A stretch of 64,000 bases of DNA from Leptolyngbya sp. SIOISBB (GCA_010671905.1 JAAHII010000001.1:2542001-2606000), one strand, 5' to 3'. Counted from the stretch's first letter, positions 28,046 to 37,049 are shown. Translations and numbers: made by a program. Notes: generated from the letters alone by a model not told the origin.

Positions 28046-28918
28046 TTAGATGGATGGGTTGGTGGCCGGCTTCAATAGGCGGAAGCCGATGTGGGTCGTT
28101 CCGGTGTCTAGCGCTTGGGATTCGCGGGCAGCGGGGCGATAGCGGCTGCAGTAGTTTTTGGCGCACAGGTAAGAGCCGCCTTTGATGACGTGCATAGCGC
28201 CATCCATCGGTTTCTTGGGGTCATAGCTCTCGGTTTGGGGCGGGCCGATGGGGTCTTGGCGATGGGCCATATCGTCGTGTAAGACGGTGTACCAGCTCGC
28301 AGTCAGTTCCCAGACGTTGCCGGTCATGTCGTAGAGGCCGTAGCCGTTGGGCGGAAACGACATTGCGGGAGCGGTGCTTAAGTACCCATCTTGTTTTGTG
28401 TTGAAAAAAGGGAACATGCCTTGCCAAGTATTGGCTTGCTCGGCAGCATACTGTTCTCCCCAGGTATATGTCCACCCAGCATTACCCCCGCGAGCGGCGT
28501 ATTCCCACTGAGCTTCGGTCGGCAGTTGGCGATCGGCCCAATCGGCGTAGGCGATGGCATCTTCGTAGGCGATTTGAACGACGGGATGATCCGCCTTACC
28601 CTGAATGCCGCTCTCGGGGCCAAAGGGATGCTGCCAATCAGCCCCTGGGGTCCACTGCCACCAACTGAGATAGGCAACTTGCTGGATGCCTTCTGCAGGC
28701 GGTTGAAAAACCAGCGAACCGGGGGCTCGCTCATCGTCAGCTAAGTCAGGAAACTGCTCCTGGGATAAAGGGCGTTCGGCCACTGTGATGTAGCCCGTGG
28801 CTGCCACAAATTGAGCAAACTGGGCGTTAGTAACTTCGTGGGGCTCGATGCAAAAGCTGCTGACAGTGACATCCTCAGCAATTTTCTCTTCTACAAAGTC
28901 GGGGTTGTCTGACCCCAT
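28046..28918 (-). CDS. formylglycine-generating enzyme (FGE/SUMF1) family protein, catalytic domain
   Basis: The frame from ATG 28918 gives 290 residues of FGE-sulfatase fold: SFCIEPHEVTNAQFAQFV, DHPVVQIAYEDAIAYADWA, LPTEAQWEYAARGG, GLYDMTGNVWELTASW, and GGSYLCAKNYCSRYRPAAR. The last contains the C-x4-C pair typical of aerobic copper-dependent FGE. FGE converts the active-site Cys of sulfatases to formylglycine. Three sulfatase genes lie 11-18 kb away. The translated frame lacks its leader and the family's PGGTFTMG start: that sequence is present just upstream but in other frames. Confidence 0.8.
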   Translation of the reverse strand: MGSDNPDFVEEKIAEDVTVSSFCIEPHEVTNAQFAQFVAATGYITVAERPLSQEQFPDLADDERAPGSLVFQPPAEGIQQVAYLSWWQWTPGADWQHPFGPESGIQGKADHPVVQIAYEDAIAYADWADRQLPTEAQWEYAARGGNAGWTYTWGEQYAAEQANTWQGMFPFFNTKQDGYLSTAPAMSFPPNGYGLYDMTGNVWELTASWYTVLHDDMAHRQDPIGPPQTESYDPKKPMDGAMHVIKGGSYLCAKNYCSRYRPAARESQALDTGTTHIGFRLLKPATNPSI

Positions 28919-29067
28919 GGTAAAAGTGCCCCCCCGGAATGTAGATCATGTCACTAGGGCAGGGGGTTGCTAGGAGCCGCGATCGCATTCCCGATCATCA
29001 ATAATCCGCTACTGAGGATGAGTAAGCAGCAACTCGCAATTGTGAATAGAGAACTAAGCACTTTCAT
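28919..29067 (-). pseudogene. detached 5' end and signal peptide of the FGE-like gene
   Basis: On the minus strand ATG 29067 encodes a signal peptide (MKVLSSLFTIASCCLLILSS..., ending near AIAA) and stops at TAG. A second frame then reads SDMIYIPGG, the typical FGE start. After the G7 run at 28930-28936 the sequence TFTMGSDNP continues in the main frame. With G6 and one more single-base change the whole would be one exported FGE. Two one-base indels therefore separate the leader from the enzyme. Confidence 0.65.
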
Positions 29068-29465
29068 TTTGCCAAGTATCAATATATTGAGTCAGGTATC
29101 GAGCCAGTTTAATGCGGTTCCGGTAAAGCCCATCAATACGGTAAGCATATCCCTGCCAGATCAGGCCAATATGTGACTCAAGCAGGAAGACCGGAGCAAA
29201 TTTGACTAAACATCGTTGGAGGCCAAAAGACTTTAACTTCTCGCTGAGCCGTTACTGAGATTGGGAAAGGCGGCAAGGTATTCAGCGCTAAGGACACATA
29301 TAGCGAGCCGCAGTTTGATCAGGTCGCCCTGGATTGTCAAAACCGCTTTCTAGCCCACCTTTCAATTCCGCATTCCGACCTCTGCATTCCGCATTCTGCT
29401 ATAACTTCACATCTAGATAACGTCCTAGAGAGGATTATGTGACATTCATCAAGGCTGAGGTGGCA
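29068..29465. other. intergenic region with dispersed repeat
   Basis: Nearly 400 bp between two minus-strand genes. The only notable content is the second copy of the dispersed repeat at 29306-29403. No gene seen. Confidence 0.5.
29306..29403 (+). repeat. dispersed intergenic repeat, copy 2
   Basis: Matches 10635-10732 in the same orientation, including AGCCGCAGTTTGATCAGG and TTTCAATTCCGCATTCCGAC. The middle is most diverged. The copies are 18.7 kb apart. Confidence 0.75.
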
Positions 29466-30929
29466 TTAAGTTGCGATCGCGTTTGCCTCTGCCCCTTGCT
29501 GCTGCTTAATCCAAACATTGTAAGGCAGGGCGGTGAGCGCCCCCACCACCATATAAGCAATGATGGTCGGAATGGCTTGCGGGGCGCCATTGGCAGCCAC
29601 TAAGAACAAGGCCAGACCGGCATTGCGGGCAATGGTGCCCGTCGCAATCGAAGAGCGATTGGCCAACTCGGGGCCACCCAACAGATGCCCCCAAATCAAT
29701 CCCACCAGAACGACGGGGGGAACGACCGCGAGCCCTCGCCAAGGCACTGTTGGCAGCAGCACCCAACTGAGGCCGAGTAAAAAGACCAACAACACGATGA
29801 AGAGTGTATTGGCGACGGTGGTGAGTAATTCACTAATTTTGGCAGCACTGGCTCCGCCTAGACGACGGATTAAAAGACCCAATCCCAAGGGTAAAAACTG
29901 CACCGTGAGCACTTGTTTACCAATAACCAGAAAGTCACCGCTGGCTTCAACGTCAGCAAAAATGGCTGTAAACATGAACAGCGTTAGCGGGGTGGTGACA
30001 ACAGCCAGAGCGGCTAAGGTCACCTGCAAGCTTGTGGCGATCGCAATATTGCCGCCCGCCATCGAGGCGCGCTGAGTCAATAGCGGTGCTCCGGGGGCTG
30101 ATGCCAGCACCACTAAGCCCAACCCGATCGGCAGAGCAGCAGGAGTACCTTTCAAAAATAAATAGCCAATCAGTCCTGTACTGATGGGGAACAGGACCAA
30201 GGCCGCCATAATCGCGCGACCGAGTAACCCCGGTTGGCGCCAGAGCACGGCTAAATTCGTCAGCTCTGTATTGACACCTAACGTCAGCATCAACAGGAAG
30301 ATCGCCATTGCGGCTAAGGCTTGAATCACTTGGCTATCAAGCGTAAACACATCGGCTAGGGCCACCCCGTTTAACACCAGCGGAATGAATGCAGCCAAGC
30401 CTAAAAACAAGAGGACGACTGCCACCGTGAGGCCCTGAGACCAACCTGGAGTGTACTCGTATTCCTCGGTCTCAATATTTTGCAGAATGCGCCAGTGGTT
30501 GATGATGGCCGCCACCAGGGTAAACAAGCCGAGGGACATCAGACTCAGTCCCAAGATGCGCTCTTCGGTGAGGATGTTAATGCCAGTGCTGGTTTCGGTC
30601 TTGTCCAGATATTTAAACAAGCGATCGATGCCGAAGCCAAAGCTAATCATCGACAAGGCCGTGCGAATCCAGGCCATCAGCGTACGTTCTTCGGCGGCAC
30701 GGGTACGTTCTCGAGCCAAGGCCGTGCGAATGACCGCCAGGTCCGTCCGCTCTCCCGCCAGGTCCGTCCGCTGCATGGACATGCCTGTGCGCTTTTCCGC
30801 GAGCTCGGTGCGTTGGCCCGCCAGAGCGGTGCGCTGCTCCGCCATCTCGGTACGCTGCATGGCCAGTTCATTATTGCTGGGCAGCTTGGCAGGCGGTTGA
30901 TCGGGAGAGGGTGGAGTGGAGTCAGTCAT
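29466..30929 (-). CDS. RT-heptad repeat + DUF202 + BASS transporter fusion protein
   Basis: The 487-residue protein has three parts. Residues 20-90 are ten exact heptads with Arg-Thr at 26/27 and every seventh residue after (33, 40, 47, 54, 61, 68, 75, 82, 89), in units such as AEQRTALAGQRTELAEKRT. Residues 75-170 are a DUF202/YidH domain (ERTLMAWIRTALSMISFGFG). Residues 180-475 form a BASS (bile acid:sodium symporter/arsenite-carrier) membrane domain, including GVNTELTNL, LASAPGAPLLTQRA and GTIARNAGLALFLVA. A DUF202-BASS fusion is unfamiliar to me. The heptads extend the three-heptad motif of ordinary DUF202 proteins encoded next door. Confidence 0.85.
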   Translation of the reverse strand: MTDSTPPSPDQPPAKLPSNNELAMQRTEMAEQRTALAGQRTELAEKRTGMSMQRTDLAGERTDLAVIRTALARERTRAAEERTLMAWIRTALSMISFGFGIDRLFKYLDKTETSTGINILTEERILGLSLMSLGLFTLVAAIINHWRILQNIETEEYEYTPGWSQGLTVAVVLLFLGLAAFIPLVLNGVALADVFTLDSQVIQALAAMAIFLLMLTLGVNTELTNLAVLWRQPGLLGRAIMAALVLFPISTGLIGYLFLKGTPAALPIGLGLVVLASAPGAPLLTQRASMAGGNIAIATSLQVTLAALAVVTTPLTLFMFTAIFADVEASGDFLVIGKQVLTVQFLPLGLGLLIRRLGGASAAKISELLTTVANTLFIVLLVFLLGLSWVLLPTVPWRGLAVVPPVVLVGLIWGHLLGGPELANRSSIATGTIARNAGLALFLVAANGAPQAIPTIIAYMVVGALTALPYNVWIKQQQGAEANAIAT

Positions 30930-31041
30930 AGCGACCTCGACAACAGCATAGGCAAATGATGCCTGAAATGATGACCGAACTGAATGAACAGAAGCTTAAG
31001 AGCTGGTTCCTTAGGGCTGGACCTCACCTCAAGGTGATGGC

Positions 31042-31452
31042 TTAACGCAGCAGTGGACTCAACAGCACACTGAGAAAAGCTAGCCCGCCAATGAAGGCTA
31101 AAGCGTAGGCGACGATCAAAGCGGGCGATCGCCGCGATACATAGACCAAATCATTGCGTTGAATCCGTTGGAGCTGGTAACGATGATCGACCGCTGCATA
31201 GAGCATCGCAAAGGTGCCTAAAGCGACAAATGCAAGCCCCAAGAGGCGCGTCAGTCGTACCGGATTCACCGCGTCGCCCAAAGCTTGTTGAATCGCCGCG
31301 ACAATACTATCGATACCAAAGCCGAAACCAATCAGCGCCAGGGCTGTTCGGATCCACGCCATCAGAGTGCGCTCTTCGGCAGCGCGATTCCGTTCCTTCG
31401 CGAGTTCAGTACCAGGATTGGGTACTGGAGGGGTAGAATTTGCATCACTCAT
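31042..31452 (-). CDS. DUF202 (YidH) membrane protein
   Basis: The 136-residue protein has LAKERNRAAEERTLMAWIRT, then a helix ALALIGFGFGIDSI, a second helix LLGLAFVALGTFAMLYAAV and a third near the C-terminus. This is the YidH/DUF202 fold of unknown function. ATG 31452 is chosen; the longer frame adds eight unrelated residues. The gene diverges from another DUF202 gene at 31551, leaving a 98-bp spacer that must hold both promoters. Confidence 0.88.
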   Translation of the reverse strand: MSDANSTPPVPNPGTELAKERNRAAEERTLMAWIRTALALIGFGFGIDSIVAAIQQALGDAVNPVRLTRLLGLAFVALGTFAMLYAAVDHRYQLQRIQRNDLVYVSRRSPALIVAYALAFIGGLAFLSVLLSPLLR

Positions 31453-31550
31453 GGCAAAAATATTGTTGTAGAACAATCAACCATCACTGAACGAACAGCA
31501 GAGAATACACCCGTATATCTTGGATATATCCAGTAGGAGCAACCAGCATC

Positions 31551-31955
31551 GTGAGCCCTTCGCAACCCCCTAAGCTGTTTGGCACCAACAACGAGTTGGC
31601 CAAGGAACGTAACCGCGCCGCCGCCGAGCGCACGATGAATGCCTGGATTGGCCAATCTTTGACGCTGATTGGGTTTGGCGTGGCCATTGATCGGGTTTAT
31701 CAGGGGGTACACCAACAGCTGCCGGATACTGATCCATTGCTGAGAGAAGCCCTGACCCACACCATTAGCATCGCGTTTATTGCGATGGGAACTTTGCTGT
31801 TGGCGTTGGCGTTGGTACAACATCGCTTGGAAATTAAATCGATTGAGCGCGAAGACTATGTACTGCAGTCGGTGTCGATGCTGAACCGCTTTGTCGTCTC
31901 TGGTGTGATCGTGAGTGGTGTCTTGGGCTTGGTGGTCATCACCTTGTTTTTGTAA
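31551..31955 (+). CDS. DUF202 (YidH) membrane protein, divergent
   Basis: GTG 31551 opens 134 residues: ELAKERNRAAAERTMNAWIG, three hydrophobic helices (SLTLIGFGVAIDRV; SIAFIAMGTLLLALALV; VVSGVIVSGVLGLVVITLFL). It lacks the second RT (IGQS replaces IRTA). It is the only plus-strand gene between about 28 and 54 kb. Divergent partner of the DUF202 gene at 31042-31452. Confidence 0.85.
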   Translation: MSPSQPPKLFGTNNELAKERNRAAAERTMNAWIGQSLTLIGFGVAIDRVYQGVHQQLPDTDPLLREALTHTISIAFIAMGTLLLALALVQHRLEIKSIEREDYVLQSVSMLNRFVVSGVIVSGVLGLVVITLFL

Positions 31956-32024
31956 GCAGAACCATCGCCTGGCGAACAGACCGGTTAGCAAATAGAGGTT
32001 AAGCATGGGTGGCAGTGGCATGCG

Positions 32025-32423
32025 TTAATACACCGGCGTCAGAAATAACTGTAGAAGCGTCAATAAACCGGCAATCAGAATAATCCAGCCGGTAACCCCC
32101 CCGAGAGAACAGCGCGGTGTGAAATAATATTCTGGCTGTTGCAGACGCTGGAGTTCACCTTGATAATCGCGGGTTGCAAAGACGAGGCTGATAACGCCTA
32201 ACCCCACCATCAAAACGCTTAACAGATAGGTCCAATAGCCGAGATAGGACACGATCGGTAAATAGGCGCTAGAAATTTGACTAATCCCGACACCGATCCC
32301 AATCAGCGATACGCTGCTGCGAATAAATGACAGTAAAGAGCGATCGGCCGAGATGCGATTACGCTCACGGGCCAGCGCTGGCTGAGGATTGGGAGGATAC
32401 GGATTTTGCATGGGTTGATTCAT
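32025..32423 (-). CDS. DUF202 (YidH) membrane protein
   Basis: 132 residues: LARERNRISADRSLLSFIRS, SVSLIGIGVGISQI, a long central helix YLLSVLMVGLGVISLVF and a C-terminal helix. This is a more distant member than the other three in the window (RS rather than RT). It lies 47 bp after the MFS transporter and is probably the last gene of that operon. Confidence 0.85.
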   Translation of the reverse strand: MNQPMQNPYPPNPQPALARERNRISADRSLLSFIRSSVSLIGIGVGISQISSAYLPIVSYLGYWTYLLSVLMVGLGVISLVFATRDYQGELQRLQQPEYYFTPRCSLGGVTGWIILIAGLLTLLQLFLTPVY

Positions 32424-32470
32424 CGGCTTCGATCTCCCTCACTCATTAATCATCATGAAGAATCGGGGAT

Positions 32471-33931
32471 TTACTTTGTGACTAAAGTGTCTGGCGCAAC
32501 TGCAGACCCTTGGATGGTTTCAAGCGATTGACCGGTGGTGTCAATGCGGTAAATGAGCGTCAGCCCCGCTGCCACCATACAACACCCGGCTAACCCACAA
32601 AGCATCCAGGGCACCCCCCAAGTTCTTTGCAAAATGGGCAGCACAAAGGTGCCTAGTACGGCTCCTGCTTTGGCCACAGCGGCCGCAAAGCCTGCTCCGG
32701 TAGCCCGCATAGAAGTGGGAAACACCTCCCCCGATAGCAAAAAAGTGGTGGCATTAGGCCCGGCATTCATTAGGAGATTGAATACCAGAAAGCCGACAAT
32801 CACCAGTCCGACTTCTCCCTGACTACCAGGTGGTAACCCGCTAGAGGCGGCAAGGATGCTGAGTCCGATGGCCATGCCGATAAACCCAATGACTTGTAAG
32901 CGAATGCGACCCAGTTTTTCGATTAGCAGAATGGCACTGATAAATCCCAGAATGAGAAATAAATCGACGACGGCAGCACCTTGAGCCGAACCCATCTCCC
33001 GAGTCATAAAGTCTGTTTCGCCAGCAAAGGCCAACAGACCAATAATGGCAGGCGTGAAAATGCCGACACCATAGGTGGCAATATCTTGCAGAAACCAGGG
33101 ACCAGCCGCCAAAATCGTGCTGCGCCGATAGGCCTGGCTGAAGAGAATGCCGTAAGTTGGGCGTTCTGCTGAAACTGGCGGTTCCCGCTCGGGCGTAATG
33201 GTCAGCGGCATTTCCAGTAGTTGGGTGGCGGCGGCAGAGGCTTCGTTGTACTCCCCACGGCTGATGTAATAACGGGGACTTTCTAGACTAAAACTCAGGC
33301 GAACGATCGCCACCAACACCGCCAACACAACGCCCACAGCGAGCATCCAGCGCCACGCATATTGAATCACCATCGTATTCGTGTCGGGATACAGGGTCCG
33401 GAACAGGTAAATCACCACTAAACCCGTGACGGCCCCCAACAGCGCTCCCACCGCCTGAAACGTAAACGCCCCAATCACCATGCGTCCGCGAAACCGGGCG
33501 GGCACGTTTTCCGTAATGTAAGACACGCTAATGGGATAATCAGCCCCAATGCCGACCCCGACCAGAAAGCGAAAGGCAATCAATGAGGCAGCATTCCATG
33601 CGAGGGCCGTCCCAGCGGTCGCAATCACAAAAATCGCGACATCCACAATCAGCATGAGCTGTCGACCGACCCGGTCAGTAATTGGCCCCAAAGTCAGCGA
33701 ACCCACTAGAGATCCTGCGACAGCGGCTGTGGCGACTGCTCCGATAGCGGTGGCACTGAGCCCAAAGTCCCGCTGTAAAAAGGGGAGCGCCACCCCAATA
33801 ATGAAAAAGTCAAAGCCATCGAGAGCAATCAGACCGGCTGACAGCAGCCACAGTAGCCACATGGTGCGGGTGATCGGTGCGGCATCGAGTCGTTCTTCAA
33901 AGGATGGCGCGGATGCTGGACTTGTGATCAT
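32471..33931 (-). CDS. MFS transporter, sugar/metabolite:H+ symporter type
   Basis: 486 residues with 12 helices. Signatures are LDGFDFFIIGVALPFLQRDF (helix 1), GPITDRVGRQ (loop 2-3), FRFLVGVGIGADYPISVSYI, a loop ending in ARFRGR, SLESPRYYI and a later SGEVFPTSMRATGAGFA. This resembles the SP/PHS-like or aromatic acid:H+ group. The substrate is not readable. Start ATG 33931 overlaps the stop of the upstream UPF0114 gene by four bases (ATGA). Confidence 0.88.
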   Translation of the reverse strand: MITSPASAPSFEERLDAAPITRTMWLLWLLSAGLIALDGFDFFIIGVALPFLQRDFGLSATAIGAVATAAVAGSLVGSLTLGPITDRVGRQLMLIVDVAIFVIATAGTALAWNAASLIAFRFLVGVGIGADYPISVSYITENVPARFRGRMVIGAFTFQAVGALLGAVTGLVVIYLFRTLYPDTNTMVIQYAWRWMLAVGVVLAVLVAIVRLSFSLESPRYYISRGEYNEASAAATQLLEMPLTITPEREPPVSAERPTYGILFSQAYRRSTILAAGPWFLQDIATYGVGIFTPAIIGLLAFAGETDFMTREMGSAQGAAVVDLFLILGFISAILLIEKLGRIRLQVIGFIGMAIGLSILAASSGLPPGSQGEVGLVIVGFLVFNLLMNAGPNATTFLLSGEVFPTSMRATGAGFAAAVAKAGAVLGTFVLPILQRTWGVPWMLCGLAGCCMVAAGLTLIYRIDTTGQSLETIQGSAVAPDTLVTK

Positions 33932-34506
33932 TCTTCTGCCTCCCGAGGTGGGGCGGCCTCTTCTTCATTATCAAATTGCAGCAAGCGGGTGCTGGCCGCG
34001 ATCGCCAAAATCGATAACGGGATGACCAGATAAGTCCACTCCAAGCCTTGGAAAGATAAGCGCTCTAGCAGTCCTTTGACAAAAATGACGGTGAGCAACA
34101 CCACCAGCACTTCCAATAGTGTTTTTTTCAGGGTGCCAATGTTGCTAACCGCTAGCCAGCTTGGCAAGTTGGGATCTGGACGCCCGAGTTGAATGAACAA
34201 AGCATAGATGCCGTAAGCGAAATAGAGGAAGGCCAAACCGACGATAAAGTCATCTAGGCATTCCAACAGCTCAATCGTCGCTAACTCGGTCAGCTCCAGG
34301 CGGGCGCTCTCGATGAACGGTTCTTCAAGACCGCCGACCAGCAAAATCACCTTAAAGGTGTTGACCGTCCCAATCCAGAACATGATCAAAGCCCCCAACA
34401 GGGATGACAGAATGGCCAAGACGCTGATTAATCGCGTCAATTTGATGACGGCCAAGATACGGGGCATTGCACTGACATCTTTATTCGACGGAGCAACATC
34501 TGCCAT
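33928..34506 (-). CDS. UPF0114 (YqhA) family membrane protein
   Basis: 192 residues with four hydrophobic segments. Family cues are LTRLISVLAILSSLLGALIMF, the loop ECLDDFIVGLAFLYFAYGIY and IGTLKKTLLEVLVVLL. The acidic tail (NEEEAAPPREAEE) is extra. Function of the family is not established. It overlaps the next gene (MFS) by ATGA and follows MarC by 56 bp. Confidence 0.85.
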   Translation of the reverse strand: MADVAPSNKDVSAMPRILAVIKLTRLISVLAILSSLLGALIMFWIGTVNTFKVILLVGGLEEPFIESARLELTELATIELLECLDDFIVGLAFLYFAYGIYALFIQLGRPDPNLPSWLAVSNIGTLKKTLLEVLVVLLTVIFVKGLLERLSFQGLEWTYLVIPLSILAIAASTRLLQFDNEEEAAPPREAEE

Positions 34507-34562
34507 AACGGTTCACGAGTTCGACACGGTTGGGGGCAATGAGAAAGGGAGCGGGTGAGACG

Positions 34563-35483
34563 TTATTGGCCTCTGAGCAATAGCTGGATGACCAACGCCT
34601 GAATTTCGAGCCCGACTAAAATGAACTGGATGCCGAGGGCAAACTGCATCACGCCTAGGGTATAGCCCAAAATTTTCAGCGTGACTGGGCGAATGAATTT
34701 GAGGATCGGTTCCGCCGCTAGCATCGAGAGCAAATTCAGCACCATCACCAGCAACAGCAGCGCGATCACCGCCACGACTTCGAGTCCTAACGCCGTCGAG
34801 AGCACCATTAGCGTCAGGGCGATCGCAATGCCAAAGGGCGGCAAAATGGACGGAAAGGCTAAAGGCGTAATGGCTAAATGTAACCCGGGTGATTCAGGCG
34901 CGGTCTCTGGTGGGGGATTCGGCGTGTACTGGGTCAAGATCAGCCGGAGGGCCACTAGCGATAGCAAAATACCACCGGCAATCATCAGCGCGGGCAACTG
35001 AATCTGCCACCCTCTTAGCAGAGACTGGCCGATGACCATGACAATCATAATGACCGCTGTGGAGATCGCGGTGCTACGCAACGCTAGCTGGCGCTTGAGG
35101 GCAGTGCTGGCATGGCGAGTGACCTGCATAAACGTCGGGATGACCTTTAAGGGACCCAGCGTGACAAAGAAGATAATGAATAAATTAAATTTGCCAAAGT
35201 CCTCTTCCAGGGTGCTGGCGGCAATCTCATCGGCAATGCGTAACTTACCTGGTTGAATTGGCGTCGTTTCCACTTGAGCGATCACCCAGGCGTGATGGGA
35301 GAGCCCCATGGCCGCGAATACGTTCGGGATCATGATGCTCAGCACCAGCGCTACAGCCAGTACCCGCAAAGCTGTCAAGAGTCTGCATCGGAGCTGTGTG
35401 GGGCTTTGCCCAGCCCAAGACATACATTTGGTTGGGCGGCGGGAGCGATCGCGCTTCCCCCAGTAACGGCTACGATTTGCCAT
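34563..35483 (-). CDS. MarC-family integral membrane protein, long N-terminus
   Basis: 306 residues. MarC signatures begin near residue 98: FNLFIIFFVTLGPLKVIPTF, with IAGGILLSLVALRLIL, LAFPSILPPFGIAIALTLMV and a C-terminal GVMQFALGIQFILVGL. The family has six helices and no proven transport substrate. The first 95 residues are unusual: a basic stretch, then a helix (LLTALRVLAVALVLSIMI), which may be a membrane leader. The start lies 3 nt after the preceding small open frame's stop. Confidence 0.82.
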   Translation of the reverse strand: MANRSRYWGKRDRSRRPTKCMSWAGQSPTQLRCRLLTALRVLAVALVLSIMIPNVFAAMGLSHHAWVIAQVETTPIQPGKLRIADEIAASTLEEDFGKFNLFIIFFVTLGPLKVIPTFMQVTRHASTALKRQLALRSTAISTAVIMIVMVIGQSLLRGWQIQLPALMIAGGILLSLVALRLILTQYTPNPPPETAPESPGLHLAITPLAFPSILPPFGIAIALTLMVLSTALGLEVVAVIALLLLVMVLNLLSMLAAEPILKFIRPVTLKILGYTLGVMQFALGIQFILVGLEIQALVIQLLLRGQ

Positions 35484-35486
35484 GGG

Positions 35487-35678
35487 CTATCCTTGAGCCT
35501 CCTCAATCACCCCAACCTCCCGGACCTGGACCCGAGACTGTCTGAGCATGACTGTCCCATCCGTATTCCTGGGTTTAGCGACTGCCGAGAGAGGGGATGC
35601 CAACCCCCAACCGTCAACCATCAATGCCATCGGACTCTGATCGATACAGGAGCCCAAGAGAGACGTTAACGCGCTCAT
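35487..35678 (-). CDS. small coupled ORF between ClC and MarC genes
   Basis: ATG 35678 overlaps the ClC stop (ATGA), and the frame's stop at 35487 is 3 nt before the MarC ATG. The 63-residue product begins MSALTSLLGSCIDQSP and contains LMVDGWGLASPLSAVAK. It has no known domain. The exact junctions on both sides argue for a real gene, but the sequence alone cannot confirm it. Confidence 0.45.
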   Translation of the reverse strand: MSALTSLLGSCIDQSPMALMVDGWGLASPLSAVAKPRNTDGTVMLRQSRVQVREVGVIEEAQG

Positions 35679-36991
35679 GCGATCGCCTCCGGTGGCACGT
35701 CATCGGCTTCTTCTTGGAGAGCGGCATCAATATCCTGCAACCGTTGCCCTGTCGCTATCGGATCACTTAAGACCATCCCTTTAAGAACAAAGTGCGCGGT
35801 CAGCGCGGCGGTCAAGACGGGGATCGCATTGACGACGGGGGTGCCCGTAATGAGTAGCACAATGACTGCCAACGTTGCCGGAAATGGTACGAGAGCGCAG
35901 GGGACGGCCGCCATCATGCAGCCCACTGTCATCATGACTGGTAACCCTGGAAAGAGTTGCCAGATGGCGATTCCCACTGTGCCACCGACAAAGAGGAGCG
36001 GAAAAATCGGACCGCCAATAAAGCCCCCTGCCAGCACTAACGTTACCGCCAGGATTTTCAACACTGCTGACAACAGGAGAAAACCGAGGGCGAAGTCCTG
36101 TCGTCCGGCGACGACGGTTGCCAGACTTTCGGTTCCCAAAAACAGGGTGATCGGCATCGCCATGCCCAGTAGGCCGATGAGTAGACCAATGCCAGTACAG
36201 CGCAGAATAGGGCGAGCATGCAGGGGTGCCATGAGCTGCTGCAGGATTTTCATTAAAACTGCGAACCCGAAGGCAAACACCACCGCAATGAGGCCGAGCA
36301 GCACCCCGACCAGCACATGCCAAGTGCCTAACTCGTAGGGTGGCAGCTCCAAAAGTCGCAGGACGGCAGAAAAGCGATTGCCCCCCGCCGCATAGAAAAC
36401 GGTAAAGCCCAGAATCGAGGCCACCGCAATAATCATCAGCGTGCCGTAGTAATACGGCGACTGCCGATGCTTGAGCTCAAGGCCCATAAGGATGATGCCA
36501 AAAGGAGCCGTAAAGAGACCGGCAAACGCTCCGGCCACACTGCTGAATAGGTTGGTGCGTACAATCGCTTTGGGGAGGCCTCGCTTTTTAGAAATCCAGA
36601 CGCCCACCCCACCGGCCAAAATACCGGTCGGGGCTTCTGGACCCAAGGCGAAGCCCCCGGCCAGGGACACCACTGACGCCATAATGGCACCCATCGCGTG
36701 GGTCAAATCCATATCGCCTTGGGCAATTGCCCCAAAGACATCAACTTCTTCTGTGGGCATGATTTTATGAATGATGCCCACCACCAGACCCGCCAAGGTG
36801 GTGATGATGACTATTTGGACGGAGCCAGCAAAGGGGGTGATGGAGATGTCGTCATGCCAGAGTATATGCTCCAGGCCATGCACGATGATGACGTAGACAA
36901 AAGCGACCACCGCCCCGATCAGTCCCATCAAGGTACCCCAACCGAAGCGGATCCAGTATTCCCGTGATCTGGCGTAACCGATGGGCTTCAT
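35675..36991 (-). CDS. ClC-type voltage-gated chloride channel/antiporter
   Basis: About 438 residues, 10-12 helices. ClC signatures: GGFALGPEAPTGILAGG (the family's G-x-E-G-P, with Pro-Glu-Ala-Pro here), GAFAGLFTAPFGIILMGLEL and GGFIGGPIFPLLFVGG (GGxFxP). It lacks the C-terminal CBS domains found in some homologues. Acidic gating Glu is in the GPEAP site. ATG 36991 is preferred; an in-frame TTG at 37000 adds three residues. First in a coupled minus-strand run (ClC, small ORF, MarC, UPF0114, MFS, DUF202). Confidence 0.9.
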   Translation of the reverse strand: MKPIGYARSREYWIRFGWGTLMGLIGAVVAFVYVIIVHGLEHILWHDDISITPFAGSVQIVIITTLAGLVVGIIHKIMPTEEVDVFGAIAQGDMDLTHAMGAIMASVVSLAGGFALGPEAPTGILAGGVGVWISKKRGLPKAIVRTNLFSSVAGAFAGLFTAPFGIILMGLELKHRQSPYYYGTLMIIAVASILGFTVFYAAGGNRFSAVLRLLELPPYELGTWHVLVGVLLGLIAVVFAFGFAVLMKILQQLMAPLHARPILRCTGIGLLIGLLGMAMPITLFLGTESLATVVAGRQDFALGFLLLSAVLKILAVTLVLAGGFIGGPIFPLLFVGGTVGIAIWQLFPGLPVMMTVGCMMAAVPCALVPFPATLAVIVLLITGTPVVNAIPVLTAALTAHFVLKGMVLSDPIATGQRLQDIDAALQEEADDVPPEAIA

Positions 36992-37049
36992 GGCGCTCAA
37001 TGACCTCGTTAGTATCGTTTCGTTAAACCGCCCGCCCTCTAACGCATTG

